From Deltaproteobacteria bacterium (GTDB lineage Bacteria > Desulfobacterota > Desulfobacteria > C00003060), in assembly GCA_030667105.1 (NCBI GenBank), contig DAOUWN010000037.1, positions 1 to 11,358 of the forward strand: DNA of 11,358 nucleotides, read 5' to 3'. The translations under genes and the position numbers were made by a program. The number at the start of each line of letters is the position of its first letter. The stretch's first letter is position 1. The notes under the pieces were generated by a model that saw only the letters and a program-made list of their open reading frames with translations, ran no database searches and had not been told where the DNA came from. Below are positions 1 to 6,118 of the stretch, in pieces.

Positions 1-1
1 C

Positions 2-649
2 CTTGAAGGGTACGGCCTGACCGAAACCGTAGCGGCCTGCTGTCTCAACCCGCCTGATGGCGCTTCCAAGGCAGGTTCTATCGGAGTCCCCCTTGCCGGA
101 TTTGAAATGAGGATTATTGATGATGATGGCATGGAGCTTCCGTCAGGAGAGGTGGGAGAAATTGCTGTCCGGGGAAAAGGCGTCACCAAAGGATATTACA
201 ATTTTCCTCAAGAGACTGAGGAAGCCTTCAAGGACAAGTGGTTTCTCACCGGTGACATGGGATATCAGGACGAGGATGGCTACTTTTTTGTCACAGATCG
301 CAAGAAAGAGATCATCATCAAGGGAGGGCTGAACATCTCGCCCAGAGAGGTAGAGGAAGTCCTCCAGGGGCATCCCGGGGTAAAGGAGGCTGCAGTTATC
401 GGGAGAAAAAAAGGGGAACGGGAGGAGGTTGTCGCATTTGTCACCACCAGGAAAGATGTTTCGGCAAAGGAACTTATCAAACACTGTAAGCGGTCCTTGT
501 CAGATTTCAAGGTGCCGGACAAGATCTCTTTTATGGAGACCCTCCCCAGGAGTGTGACGGGAAAAGTCTTGAAAAAGGAACTCCAAGACGATTACAAGGA
601 TGAACGCAGAATCGAACGAAAAAAGACTGGGACTGGTTCAGTCGATTGA
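2..649 (+). CDS. ANL-superfamily acyl-CoA synthetase, C-terminal part (5' end outside window)
   Basis: The reading frame is open from base 2, so the gene starts upstream. The visible 215 residues begin at the ANL A5 motif (LEGYGLTET, bases 2-28). They continue through GEIAVRGKGVTKGYY, the adenylate-binding LTGD around bases 245-256, the hinge DRKKEIIIKGGLNISPREVE, and the C-terminal PRSVTGK, whose Lys codon is 563-565. That Lys is the A10 residue needed for the adenylation half-reaction, so this part looks intact. Known for the family: ATP-dependent activation of a carboxylic acid to acyl-AMP and then acyl-CoA. The substrate cannot be read from this fragment, although the motif spacing resembles medium/long-chain fatty acyl-CoA ligases. 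The last 17 or so residues (KDERRIERKKTGTGSVD) overlap the next gene in another frame and look like a tail gained by loss of an earlier stop. The family call is secure; the exact substrate is unknown. Confidence 0.93.
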   Translation, partial: LEGYGLTETVAACCLNPPDGASKAGSIGVPLAGFEMRIIDDDGMELPSGEVGEIAVRGKGVTKGYYNFPQETEEAFKDKWFLTGDMGYQDEDGYFFVTDRKKEIIIKGGLNISPREVEEVLQGHPGVKEAAVIGRKKGEREEVVAFVTTRKDVSAKELIKHCKRSLSDFKVPDKISFMETLPRSVTGKVLKKELQDDYKDERRIERKKTGTGSVD

Positions 650-1517
650 GAAATGGGCATCATCTTTTCCGCACTCAGTGGCGCTTCACTTTGATGGGAA
701 AGCTCTTACCTATAAAGAACTGAACCTCCGAGCCAATCGGGTGGCAAATGGGCTCCAAAGGCTGGGCGTGGGAAAAGGAGACAGGGTCGCCATAATGCTA
801 CCGAACATCCCGGAGTTTGTTTACGCCTTTGTCGGCGCTCTGAAGCTCGGCGCCATCGCCGTGCCGTTTAACACCCTGTATAAGGGCGGAGAAATCCAGC
901 GTATTCTTAAAGACTCCGGCGCCAGTGTCCTAATTGCCTTAACCAACTTTGCGTCCATGATCAATGAGATCCGACCAGAGTTGCCGGCCCTGGAGCAGGT
1001 CATACTGACCGGAGAGCGCAACCTGGTATTTGCCGGCCCGGAAAAGACGGCCTTCGTGCAACTGGTCCTTCAAGGGGATCTTATCAAGGACGTGGACGGG
1101 GCTTATGAGAAAATGGGTCATGTCTTGTTGAAAATCATTGAAGACCTTGGGGTTAAGGAAGCCTGGTACAAACACCGAGGGAGCATTCGGGTGCGGGGTG
1201 ACAAGATCGCCACTTTTGTCATCTCCGAGGTGGGACCCATTGCGCTGATCAATGCAGTGGTCTTCCTGGGGCCCATGGAGACACGGGATTTCTTCCGCGT
1301 GCTATGGATCCCGCCAGAGATAAAGGACAAGGTGGTAGAGCCAATGACATCCGTGGAACAGGAAACCGGGAAAAGACCACGTTGGAAGCAAGTCAAGGAG
1401 ACTGTGGTGATGGCTGTGGAGCAAGGATTCCGGGTGGACATCAAGGAGGGCTCAATGCTCAGAGACGAGCTTGTCGGTTATGAGAAGCTCCGTTCTTTGG
1501 CCTATGAAGTGCGATAG
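600..1517 (+). CDS. Chimeric ORF: N-terminal ANL synthetase fragment fused to C-terminal half of a lipoate/biotin-ligase-like protein
   Basis: The 305-residue product has two unrelated parts. Residues 1 to about 157 are the N-terminal start of an acyl-CoA synthetase (LTYKELNLRANRVANGL, GVGKGDRVAIMLPN, AYAF-like helix, GAIAVPFNTLY). It stops before the A3 P-loop (SSGTTGxPK), A5, A8 and A10 motifs, so it cannot be a working ligase. From about residue 158 to the end (GDLIKDVDGAYEKMG, YKHRGSIRVRGDKIATFVIS, INAVVFLGPMETRDFF, GYEKLRSLAYEV) it resembles the second half of LplA-type lipoate-protein ligases. Lys202 in RGDKIA is a plausible match to the lipoyl-AMP lysine, but the first half with the RRxxGG substrate pocket is absent. 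The likely origin is a deletion joining an acs gene to an lplA-like gene near base 1070; an assembly join is the alternative. The ATG at 600 overlaps the previous gene by 50 nt and has only a weak AAGG before it. Confidence 0.75.
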   Translation: MNAESNEKRLGLVQSIEKWASSFPHSVALHFDGKALTYKELNLRANRVANGLQRLGVGKGDRVAIMLPNIPEFVYAFVGALKLGAIAVPFNTLYKGGEIQRILKDSGASVLIALTNFASMINEIRPELPALEQVILTGERNLVFAGPEKTAFVQLVLQGDLIKDVDGAYEKMGHVLLKIIEDLGVKEAWYKHRGSIRVRGDKIATFVISEVGPIALINAVVFLGPMETRDFFRVLWIPPEIKDKVVEPMTSVEQETGKRPRWKQVKETVVMAVEQGFRVDIKEGSMLRDELVGYEKLRSLAYEVR

Positions 1518-1543
1518 ACCGAGCTAACCGCTCAAAGGGAAAA

Positions 1544-1735
1544 CTATTCCACAACAATGATCTCCTCGCCCTTGACTTTTACCCGCTCTATGTTCTTTTT
1601 GTGCTCGTCCCAATGCTTGTTGTTCACTTCTTGAATGTGCGCCATCTCGATTTCATACTTACATTTGGGGCAAAAGTACCTGTAAGAAGAAGTTATCTTC
1701 ATGTCGCACTCGCATTTATCGCAAGTCACTTTCAT
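1544..1735 (-). CDS. Small zinc-ribbon protein, 63 aa
   Basis: A short acidic/basic protein begins MKVTCDKCECDMKIT and continues YRYFCPKCKYEIEM. Two CxxC knuckles (C5/C8 and C22/C25, with an extra C10) are typical of a rubredoxin-like or treble-clef zinc ribbon that binds one Zn or Fe. The rest (residues 30-63) is charged and ends in GEEIIVVE. I do not recognise a named family, and the cellular role is unknown. The start at 1735 is chosen over an in-frame ATG at 1762 because AGGAGG sits six bases before it on the minus strand and the cysteine knuckle begins at once. The gene is the only one on the minus strand here, converges on the chimeric ORF with a 26-bp gap, and is likely transcribed alone. 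Confidence 0.75.
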   Translation of the reverse strand: MKVTCDKCECDMKITSSYRYFCPKCKYEIEMAHIQEVNNKHWDEHKKNIERVKVKGEEIIVVE

Positions 1736-1828
1736 TTCGTGCCTCCTGTTTAGAACCGGCATTCATGTTGATTTTCCTAGCATCTTTGCGGTATTATGTA
1801 AAGAAATGGGCGGCATCTATCAGGGGTT

Positions 1829-1979
1829 TGCGGCTGACGCCTTGAAAACAGCATGGATTTCGTGTTTGGAATTACCAAAAATGCATGAATGAGAAGTAGG
1901 CGTTCACAGGTTCAGTGTTTACCCTGTTAAATTTGGCGGAAGGTTGCGCCTGATGGCTTGAAAACATTACACTTCGTGT
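1829..1979. repeat. Imperfect direct repeat, two copies of about 36 nt
   Basis: Copies lie at 1829-1865 and 1945-1979. They share the blocks TGCG.CTGA.G.CTTGAAAACA and TTCGTGT, with a 2-nt length difference between the blocks. The second copy lies in the central region of element A, so part of that element's loop is duplicated outside it. Confidence 0.6.
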
Positions 1980-2032
1980 CCCGAAGGGAACTCTATTTAA
2001 CGGGGTGAACCTCTGAACCCGTGAACGGTTAC
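1896..2032. repeat. Element A: 137-bp MITE/REP-like element with long imperfect inverted-repeat arms
   Basis: The left arm 1896-1932 (starts GTAGGCGTTCACAGG) is the imperfect reverse complement of the right arm 1995-2032 (ends CCCGTGAACGGTTAC). The 31/32-nt cores at 1902-1932 and 1995-2026 pair almost throughout, with a one-base indel and a few mismatches, and the outer 5-6 bases pair partly. The loop is about 62 nt. No protein is encoded, which fits a non-autonomous, hairpin-forming intergenic element. The right end stops 10 bp before the Smr gene's ATG, so the hairpin would sit in or just before its translation start. Its terminal sequences recur at element B. Confidence 0.75.
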
Positions 2033-2042
2033 AAACGTATCC

Positions 2043-2765
2043 ATGAAATCTTCTGAAACTTACAAATCTTCTGAAACTTACAAGCCTTTTGAAAACCTCA
2101 AGGACCTCCTTGAGAAGCAGTCATTTCCGTTGGCAACCCCCCACAAAGAAAAGCCTGCTCCGGACGTGATTGAAGAGAGAAAGCCGGATAACAGTGATCA
2201 AGAAAGGCTTTTCGAGGAGGCTATGGCAGACGTTGAGCCTATTGCGAGGGAGTATACCTCATTTGATCAAGGCGAAGTACGCCCGACGAGGGTGCTTGAG
2301 CTTGATCCGGAGGCTGATGACTTGGCCCGTTTGGAGGAACTGGTGAGGCACGGGGCCGGATTCACCATCTCCGACACACCGGAGTACATGGAAGGATTGG
2401 GGTACGGTGTGAATCCTGAAGTCGCCACGCGTTTGCATCGGGGCGATTTTTCGATCCAAAGCCACCTTGATCTGCACGGGCTCGTTGTTGAGGACGCCCA
2501 TGAGGCATTTGAGCAGTTTCTCAAAGAGGCCGTGCTCTTCGGAAGAAGGGCTGTGCTGATCATACACGGCCGTGGTCTGTCTTCACGCGCAGAACCAGTC
2601 CTTAAGACCAAGGTCAAGGAATGGCTTACGTCCGGTCCCTGGCGAAAATGGGTCGTAGCATTTTCAAGTGCGAGGGCCTGCGACGGAGGAGCTGGGGCCA
2701 CCTATGTGTTGTTGCGGCAGCGTCCTGCCACCAAACGCTTTCGCAAAGGAGCAACCAACAAATAG
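2043..2765 (+). CDS. Smr-domain protein
   Basis: The C-terminal third is a clear Smr (small MutS-related) domain: HLDLHG at residues 141-146, IHGRG at 174-178 and GGAGATYVLLR at 215-225, all expected family signatures. Stand-alone Smr proteins are nucleases or nucleic-acid-binding proteins; members have been linked to recombination control and to mRNA cleavage at stalled ribosomes. The specific role here is unknown. Residues 1-135 are acidic and probably largely disordered, as in many proteobacterial Smr proteins. The start ATG at 2043 is the first possible in frame (stop at 2022-2024), but no Shine-Dalgarno is visible, because element A ends just upstream. The first 13 codons contain a perfect 18-bp tandem duplication (SSETYK twice). 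Confidence 0.9.
   Translation: MKSSETYKSSETYKPFENLKDLLEKQSFPLATPHKEKPAPDVIEERKPDNSDQERLFEEAMADVEPIAREYTSFDQGEVRPTRVLELDPEADDLARLEELVRHGAGFTISDTPEYMEGLGYGVNPEVATRLHRGDFSIQSHLDLHGLVVEDAHEAFEQFLKEAVLFGRRAVLIIHGRGLSSRAEPVLKTKVKEWLTSGPWRKWVVAFSSARACDGGAGATYVLLRQRPATKRFRKGATNK
2046..2081. repeat. Perfect 2 x 18-bp tandem repeat in the 5' end of the Smr gene
   Basis: The unit AAATCTTCTGAAACTTAC occurs at 2046-2063 and again at 2064-2081 without mismatch. It encodes KSSETY twice. It lies in frame and begins 14 bp after the end of element A. A recent slippage duplication is likely, since no codon differs. Confidence 0.95.
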
Positions 2766-2832
2766 GCTTAAGGTAGCCTTGGGCCGGAGACCAGTCAACA
2801 AAGAAGCCAAAAACCAAACCATATTATTCTTG

Positions 2833-2861
2833 TTGACTATAGGCCGTGACCATGGTAAAAA
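2833..2861 (+). promoter_or_regulatory. Possible sigma70-type promoter for the toxin-antitoxin pair
   Basis: TTGACT (2833-2838, five of six to the -35 consensus) is separated by 17 nt from TAAAAA (2856-2861, four of six to -10). This would start transcription about 25 nt before the antitoxin ATG. The spacing is ideal but the -10 box is weak, so this remains a candidate only. Confidence 0.3.
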
Positions 2862-2893
2862 GATCATCATAATCTCTTAAGACAAAGGTGCTT

Positions 2894-3136
2894 ATGCTGG
2901 AAAAAGTCACAATTTCGAAATTTAAAGCTACCTGTCTCCGCCTCTTGAGTGATGTAAAAAGGACAGGACGCCCTCTCTTGGTTACGCGCAAAGGGGAACC
3001 TGTTGCGCTGGTTACACCACCGCCTCCGCCAAAGCCTCGGGCATGGCTTGGCTGCTTGAAAGGGTCTGTGAAAATAACCGGGGATATTATTTCACCTGCC
3101 CTTGATGAAAAGGACTGGGAGGCCTTGCAAGATTGA
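2894..3136 (+). CDS. Antitoxin of Phd/YefM (VapB-like) type
   Basis: An 80-residue protein beginning MLEKVTISKFKATCLRLLSDV, followed by the Phd/YefM-type turn TRKGEPVALVTPP (residues about 32-44) and a C-terminal toxin-binding segment (WLGCLKGSVKITGDIISP...DEKDWEAL). Family knowledge: the N-terminal half dimerises and binds the operator, while the C-terminal tail wraps the toxin and blocks its active site. The ATG at 2894 is preferred over a GTG at 2888 because AAAGG sits five bases before it. Its stop TGA (3134-3136) overlaps the TTG start of the toxin gene, which is typical for coupled toxin-antitoxin translation. A proline run (PPPPPKP, about residues 43-49) links the two halves. Autoregulation by the complex is expected but no clear operator was seen. 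Confidence 0.9.
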   Translation: MLEKVTISKFKATCLRLLSDVKRTGRPLLVTRKGEPVALVTPPPPPKPRAWLGCLKGSVKITGDIISPALDEKDWEALQD

Positions 3137-3528
3137 ACCTTTTACTTGATACACACGTTATCCTCTGGAGTGCCGCTGAACCTGAGAGATTTCCTCAAAA
3201 TGTTGCCGAGGAACTGGAAAATGAATCAAATGAACTCTGGTTTTCTCCTATAAGTATCTGGGAAATCCTTTTGTTAGCTGAAAAGCGGCGAATTATCCTG
3301 GAACCTGATCATGAGAAGAGTATACGAAAGGTATTACAAGAGCTTCCTCTCAGGGAAGCTGTCATTAATCACGAAGTGGCAATCCAGAGCCGCTTTATTG
3401 ACCTCCCTCACCAGGATCCTGCCGACAGATTTCTTGCCGCCACCGCAATGGTTTACGATCTTACTCTAGTCACGGCAGATAGGCGATTGATAGGTTCAAA
3501 TGAATTTGCTGTTCTTCCGATTCCATAA
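3133..3528 (+). CDS. vapC: VapC-family PIN-domain toxin (ribonuclease)
   Basis: The 131-residue protein starts MNLLLDTHVILW, the hallmark of one VapC subgroup. All PIN acidic positions are present: D6, E44 (SPISIWEI), D95/D98 (HQDPADRFLAATA) and D116 (LVTADRRL). They form the Mg2+ site of the RNase, and length matches the family. VapC toxins cut RNA, often tRNA or rRNA, and halt translation; the target here is unknown. Translation begins at TTG 3133, overlapping the antitoxin stop as TTGA. The homology-supported MNLLLDTH beginning leaves no other start, and TTG makes toxin output depend on the antitoxin reading frame. The gene appears intact, so the pair is probably functional. Confidence 0.93.
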   Translation: MNLLLDTHVILWSAAEPERFPQNVAEELENESNELWFSPISIWEILLLAEKRRIILEPDHEKSIRKVLQELPLREAVINHEVAIQSRFIDLPHQDPADRFLAATAMVYDLTLVTADRRLIGSNEFAVLPIP

Positions 3529-3805
3529 GCAGGAGAAATCATCTTCAACGAACCAGGGGATATTCATGTCTTTTTTGTAACCAGGGAAATATTCAAGAGC
3601 TATAGACTGGGGACAGGTTTAGGATGGTAGGGTTGGTGAGACGGCGCTACACCGAGGCAGGCACTCCTGAGAGCAGGATTAATGTGGTTTTAAACCAAGT
3701 CCTGATGCCCCGGACAAAGACCTCTGAACCGGTAGTTGGACCCGTAGTCACCGCTCACCGCTTATGATTCCTAGCATATCTTCGCGTTTTCAACAAGTCT
3801 TTTTT
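3529..3805. other. Intergenic stretch, no gene recognised
   Basis: No ORF with coding character lies between the toxin stop and element B. Visible structure is limited. A 16/17-nt direct repeat (AACCAGGG.ATATTCA) occurs at 3551-3566 and 3579-3595. A 12-bp direct repeat GTCTTTTTTGTA occurs at 3568-3579 and 3797-3808, the second copy running into the left end of element B. The GC-rich part 3625-3740 matches no RNA family I can recognise. Confidence 0.6.
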
Positions 3806-3859
3806 GTAGGCGTTCACGGAGTCACTAACTCTGCTGTATCATTGTTCAATATCCATGGA

Positions 3860-4046
3860 GTCATTGCGAGCGAAGCGCCCGCCCTGGCGCGACATGGGAA
3901 TAATAACCGGCGCTATTTCAGCCGTCGCAGCCATAGCTTCTATGGCGAAGTCGGCATATGAACCCGGTCTGGGCCAGGGAAGCAATCCCCTGCTTAATCT
4001 ACGAGGATTGCTTCGTCGTCCGCCTAGGCGGACTCCTCGCAATGAC
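3860..4046. repeat. Nested 'GTCATTGCGAG' repeat with inverted ends
   Basis: GTCATTGCGAGCGAAGCG at 3860-3877 is mirrored by CTCCTCGCAATGAC ending at 4046, giving inverted termini. Inside are a stem AAGCAATCC (3980-3988) / GGATTGCTT (4005-4013) and a CCATAG-CTT-CTATGG hairpin at 3931-3945. Repeats reading roughly GTCATTGCGAG...GCAATC are, to my knowledge, widespread intergenic elements in several bacterial groups; copy number here is unknown. An open frame through it (3855-4064) is a product of the repeat and not a gene. Confidence 0.65.
4018..4033. repeat. Perfect 16-bp palindrome
   Basis: GTCCGCCTAGGCGGAC is fully self-complementary with AvrII-like CCTAGG at its centre. It sits inside the right half of the nested repeat of element B. 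It could be a small insertion, a hairpin tip or a protein-binding site; nothing decides between them. Confidence 0.7.
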
Positions 4047-4107
4047 AACAGGCGCAGCCCGTGAACGGTTACCATTCGGTTAAGCCCTTATCAGGTAGAG
4101 CAAGCAA

Positions 4108-5331
4108 ATGAAACGAATTACACTCATATTGATGCTTGCCACACTCCTTTGGACCTTGTGGTTGTCCGGGACTGGTGTTTTGTGGGCCGGGCAGGCAGCA
4201 TGGCCTTTGGATCAGATCTCTTCAGAGGATGCCCTCTTGGTGGCCTGGCCTGACGGGCAGATTCTTTACAAGAAGAATGAAACAAAAAAACTCGTCCCTG
4301 CTTCCACCCTCAAGATCCTTACCGCCCTTGCAGCGATTCATCATCTGGGAGAATCTTACAGGTTCCGGACTGAATTCTATCTGGACCAAGATAACAATCT
4401 CAAAATAAAGGGCTATGGAGATCCGCTTCTTGTCTCAGAGGTGTGGCAGGAAATGGCCGCGGCTCTGACTCCAAGGGTTCAAGGCTTTAAGGATCTGATA
4501 CTTGATGACTCCTATTTTGCCCGTGACATACAGATTTCTGGAGTAAGCAACTCGACAAATCCGTATGATGCCCCCCTCGGAGCGCTCTGCGCCAATTTCA
4601 ACACGATCTTTTTCGAGCTGGACAGGGCGGGGAGAATTGTCTCGGCAGAGCCTCAAACGCCTCTGACCCCGCTGGCCCTTGAGCATGTGCGGCGCTTAGG
4701 CTTAAAGAGCGGTCGTTACACCTTCTCCCACGAGAGCCGGGAGGCAGTCCTCTACGCCGGAGAACTTCTGGTGCATTTTCTGAGAGAAACGGGCATCGAT
4801 TTTCAGGGCAAAACACGCATGGGCATCGTGGGCCCGGAAGATCGGCTTGTCTACACCTATGAGTCGGTTTATGCGTTGAAAGAGTGTTTGCGCAAAATGC
4901 TTGAGTTTTCCAGCAACTTCATGGCTAACCAGATTTTCCTTGCCGTTGGGGCCCACGTGGATGGGCCTCCGGCCACCGTTGAAAAAGGCGTACGAGCTGT
5001 TTGCCGATACGCAAAGGACGTACTCGGTTTGAATGACATCAGGATCGTCGAAGGATCCGGGATCTCAAGAGAAAACCGGCTGTCGGCATTGGATATGCTC
5101 TCTGTTTTGAAGGCGTTTGAGCCCCAACGCGGTCTCCTGTCCGGCAAAGAGAGGGTGCTGTACAAGAGCGGGACATTGAAGGGCATAAGAACGAGGACCG
5201 GGTACATTGAGGGTCGGCACGGCAGGCCTTACTGTTTCGTCATATTTCTAAACAGCCCAAATATGGACATGGAGTCTGTGATGAACAGCGTTACGATGTT
5301 GATAAAATTGCAGAAAAGGGATACAGATTGA
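4108..5331 (+). CDS. dacB: D-alanyl-D-alanine carboxypeptidase, PBP4/DacB-type (peptidase family S13)
   Basis: The 407-residue protein carries the three penicillin-binding motifs in order: S66-TLK (VPASTLKIL), SSN at 268-270 (EFSSNFMANQ) and KSGT at 353-356 (LYKSGTLKGIRTRTGY). Ser66 is the predicted acyl-enzyme nucleophile. Residues 1-28 (MKRITLILMLATLLWTLWLS..) are a signal peptide or anchor, so the enzyme acts in the periplasm. There it trims or opens peptidoglycan cross-links by DD-carboxypeptidase/endopeptidase action. The sequence between the SxxK and SxN motifs (about 200 residues) is shorter than in E. coli PBP4, so the protein looks like a compact S13 member. No strong Shine-Dalgarno precedes ATG 4108, and element B ends 36 bp upstream. 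It could be co-transcribed with livG, 24 bp downstream, though the functions are unrelated. Assignment to the family is secure; the dacB symbol is by family only. Confidence 0.93.
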   Translation: MKRITLILMLATLLWTLWLSGTGVLWAGQAAWPLDQISSEDALLVAWPDGQILYKKNETKKLVPASTLKILTALAAIHHLGESYRFRTEFYLDQDNNLKIKGYGDPLLVSEVWQEMAAALTPRVQGFKDLILDDSYFARDIQISGVSNSTNPYDAPLGALCANFNTIFFELDRAGRIVSAEPQTPLTPLALEHVRRLGLKSGRYTFSHESREAVLYAGELLVHFLRETGIDFQGKTRMGIVGPEDRLVYTYESVYALKECLRKMLEFSSNFMANQIFLAVGAHVDGPPATVEKGVRAVCRYAKDVLGLNDIRIVEGSGISRENRLSALDMLSVLKAFEPQRGLLSGKERVLYKSGTLKGIRTRTGYIEGRHGRPYCFVIFLNSPNMDMESVMNSVTMLIKLQKRDTD

Positions 5332-5355
5332 CACTCAGGCAGTTGCGAATCACAA

Positions 5356-6114
5356 ATGAATAACATTCTTGAAATAGATAATGTACGAAAATCCTTTGGG
5401 GGTTTGACTGCCTTGGCGAATGTCTCCTTTTCTGTGAGCGAAGGGCAAATTAAGTCCTTGATTGGTCCCAACGGTGCAGGTAAAACAACACTCTACAATA
5501 TTGTTACCGGCATTCACCGCATTACTGAGGGAGCGGTTTGGTTTCTTGGTGACAGGATTGACAGTCTGAAGCCCCACGTTATTGCCAGGAAGGGTATTGC
5601 CCGCACCTTTCAGAACGTAGAACTCTTTGAGAACATGTCTGTGATCGAAAATGTCATGATGGGCTGCCATGTGCGCACTAAGGCAGGGCTATTCGGCGGG
5701 GCTTTCCGGCTCCGTGCAGCACGCGAGGAAGGACGGGCCATCATGGATCAGTCCATGGAACTCCTTGACTTTGTCAATCTCAAGGAGCGGGCCCACGAGA
5801 ATTCCTCCGCACTTCCTTTCGGGCTTCAGCGCTATTTGGAGATTGCAAGGGCTCTTGCCACCGAGCCCAAACTCCTGTTGCTGGATGAACCAGCTTCGGG
5901 TCTTGACCCGAGTGAAAGCCAAGCCTTGTGTGATCTGATCCTGAAGATAAGGGAAAGTGGAATAACCGTTTTGCTGGTAGAACACAATATGGAAGTCGCA
6001 ATGGAAATATCAGACGAGATTGTGGTTCTCAACTACGGAACAAATATCGCGGAAGGCACGCCTCGCCAAATTCAGAACAATTCTGAAGTGGTCTCAGCGT
6101 ATCTGGGGGATTAG
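5356..6114 (+). CDS. livG: Branched-chain (Liv-type) ABC transporter ATP-binding protein, LivG-like
   Basis: At 252 residues it has the full ABC set: Walker A GPNGAGKT (37-44), Q-loop at Gln86, signature LPFGLQRYLEIARAL (153-167), Walker B LLLLDEP (173-179) and H-loop His210. The signature is LPFGLQ instead of the common LSxGQ, as LivG proteins often vary there. The 'RTFQNVELFENMSVIENVMMG' region and the length fit LivG, not LivF. Together with a LivF partner it would hydrolyse ATP to drive import through a LivH/LivM pore, but no permease or binding protein is encoded here. ATG 5356 has no visible Shine-Dalgarno; it is the start that gives a normal LivG N-terminus (MNNILEIDNVRKSFGGL). It is followed after 4 nt by livF, indicating one operon. 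The substrate cannot be predicted from an ATPase. Confidence 0.93.
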   Translation: MNNILEIDNVRKSFGGLTALANVSFSVSEGQIKSLIGPNGAGKTTLYNIVTGIHRITEGAVWFLGDRIDSLKPHVIARKGIARTFQNVELFENMSVIENVMMGCHVRTKAGLFGGAFRLRAAREEGRAIMDQSMELLDFVNLKERAHENSSALPFGLQRYLEIARALATEPKLLLLDEPASGLDPSESQALCDLILKIRESGITVLLVEHNMEVAMEISDEIVVLNYGTNIAEGTPRQIQNNSEVVSAYLGD

Positions 6115-6118
6115 TTCT

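Larger units (their letters stand above)
1736..2042. other. Intergenic stretch with repeats, no gene
   Basis: Between the zinc-ribbon start and the Smr gene no ORF has coding character. The left part (1763-1895) contains 'TTCCTAGCATCTTTGCGGT', similar to a string upstream of element B near 3768. It also carries the first copy of an imperfect 37-nt direct repeat (1829-1865, second copy 1945-1979). The right part is element A, listed separately. I see no convincing promoter or terminator. Confidence 0.7.
3806..4072. repeat. Element B: 267-bp element sharing both ends with element A
   Basis: The left end GTAGGCGTTCAC (3806-3817) and right end CCCGTGAACGGTTAC (4058-4072) are identical to the ends of element A (1896-1907 and 2018-2032) and are partly inverted relative to each other. 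The interiors differ: most of B is filled by another repeat family at 3860-4046. Both elements lie in the same orientation upstream of a + strand gene. Shared ends with different fillings suggest a family of non-autonomous elements, or a hot spot for nested insertions. Confidence 0.7.

Noticed and set aside
1701..1892. 63-residue + strand frame opposite the zinc-ribbon gene
   Set aside because: It is the antisense of a supported gene and its later part falls in repeats; no features.
2668..2880. 70-residue + strand frame overlapping the end of the Smr gene
   Set aside because: It is mostly an out-of-frame reading of the Smr C-terminus plus the following spacer; no family features.
3600..3760. 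Possible structured RNA
   Set aside because: The stretch is GC-rich with short self-complementary bits but matches no RNA family I know and has no clear long stem.
3855..4064. 69-residue open frame inside element B
   Set aside because: Its ends are translations of the repeat (SLRAKR..., ...RNDNRR), it has no ribosome-binding site, and it lies entirely in repeat sequence.
6020..6118. Longer N-terminus for LivF copy 1
   Set aside because: It would overlap livG by 95 bp; the extra residues are not LivF-like, whereas GTG 6119 has a Shine-Dalgarno and matches copy 2.
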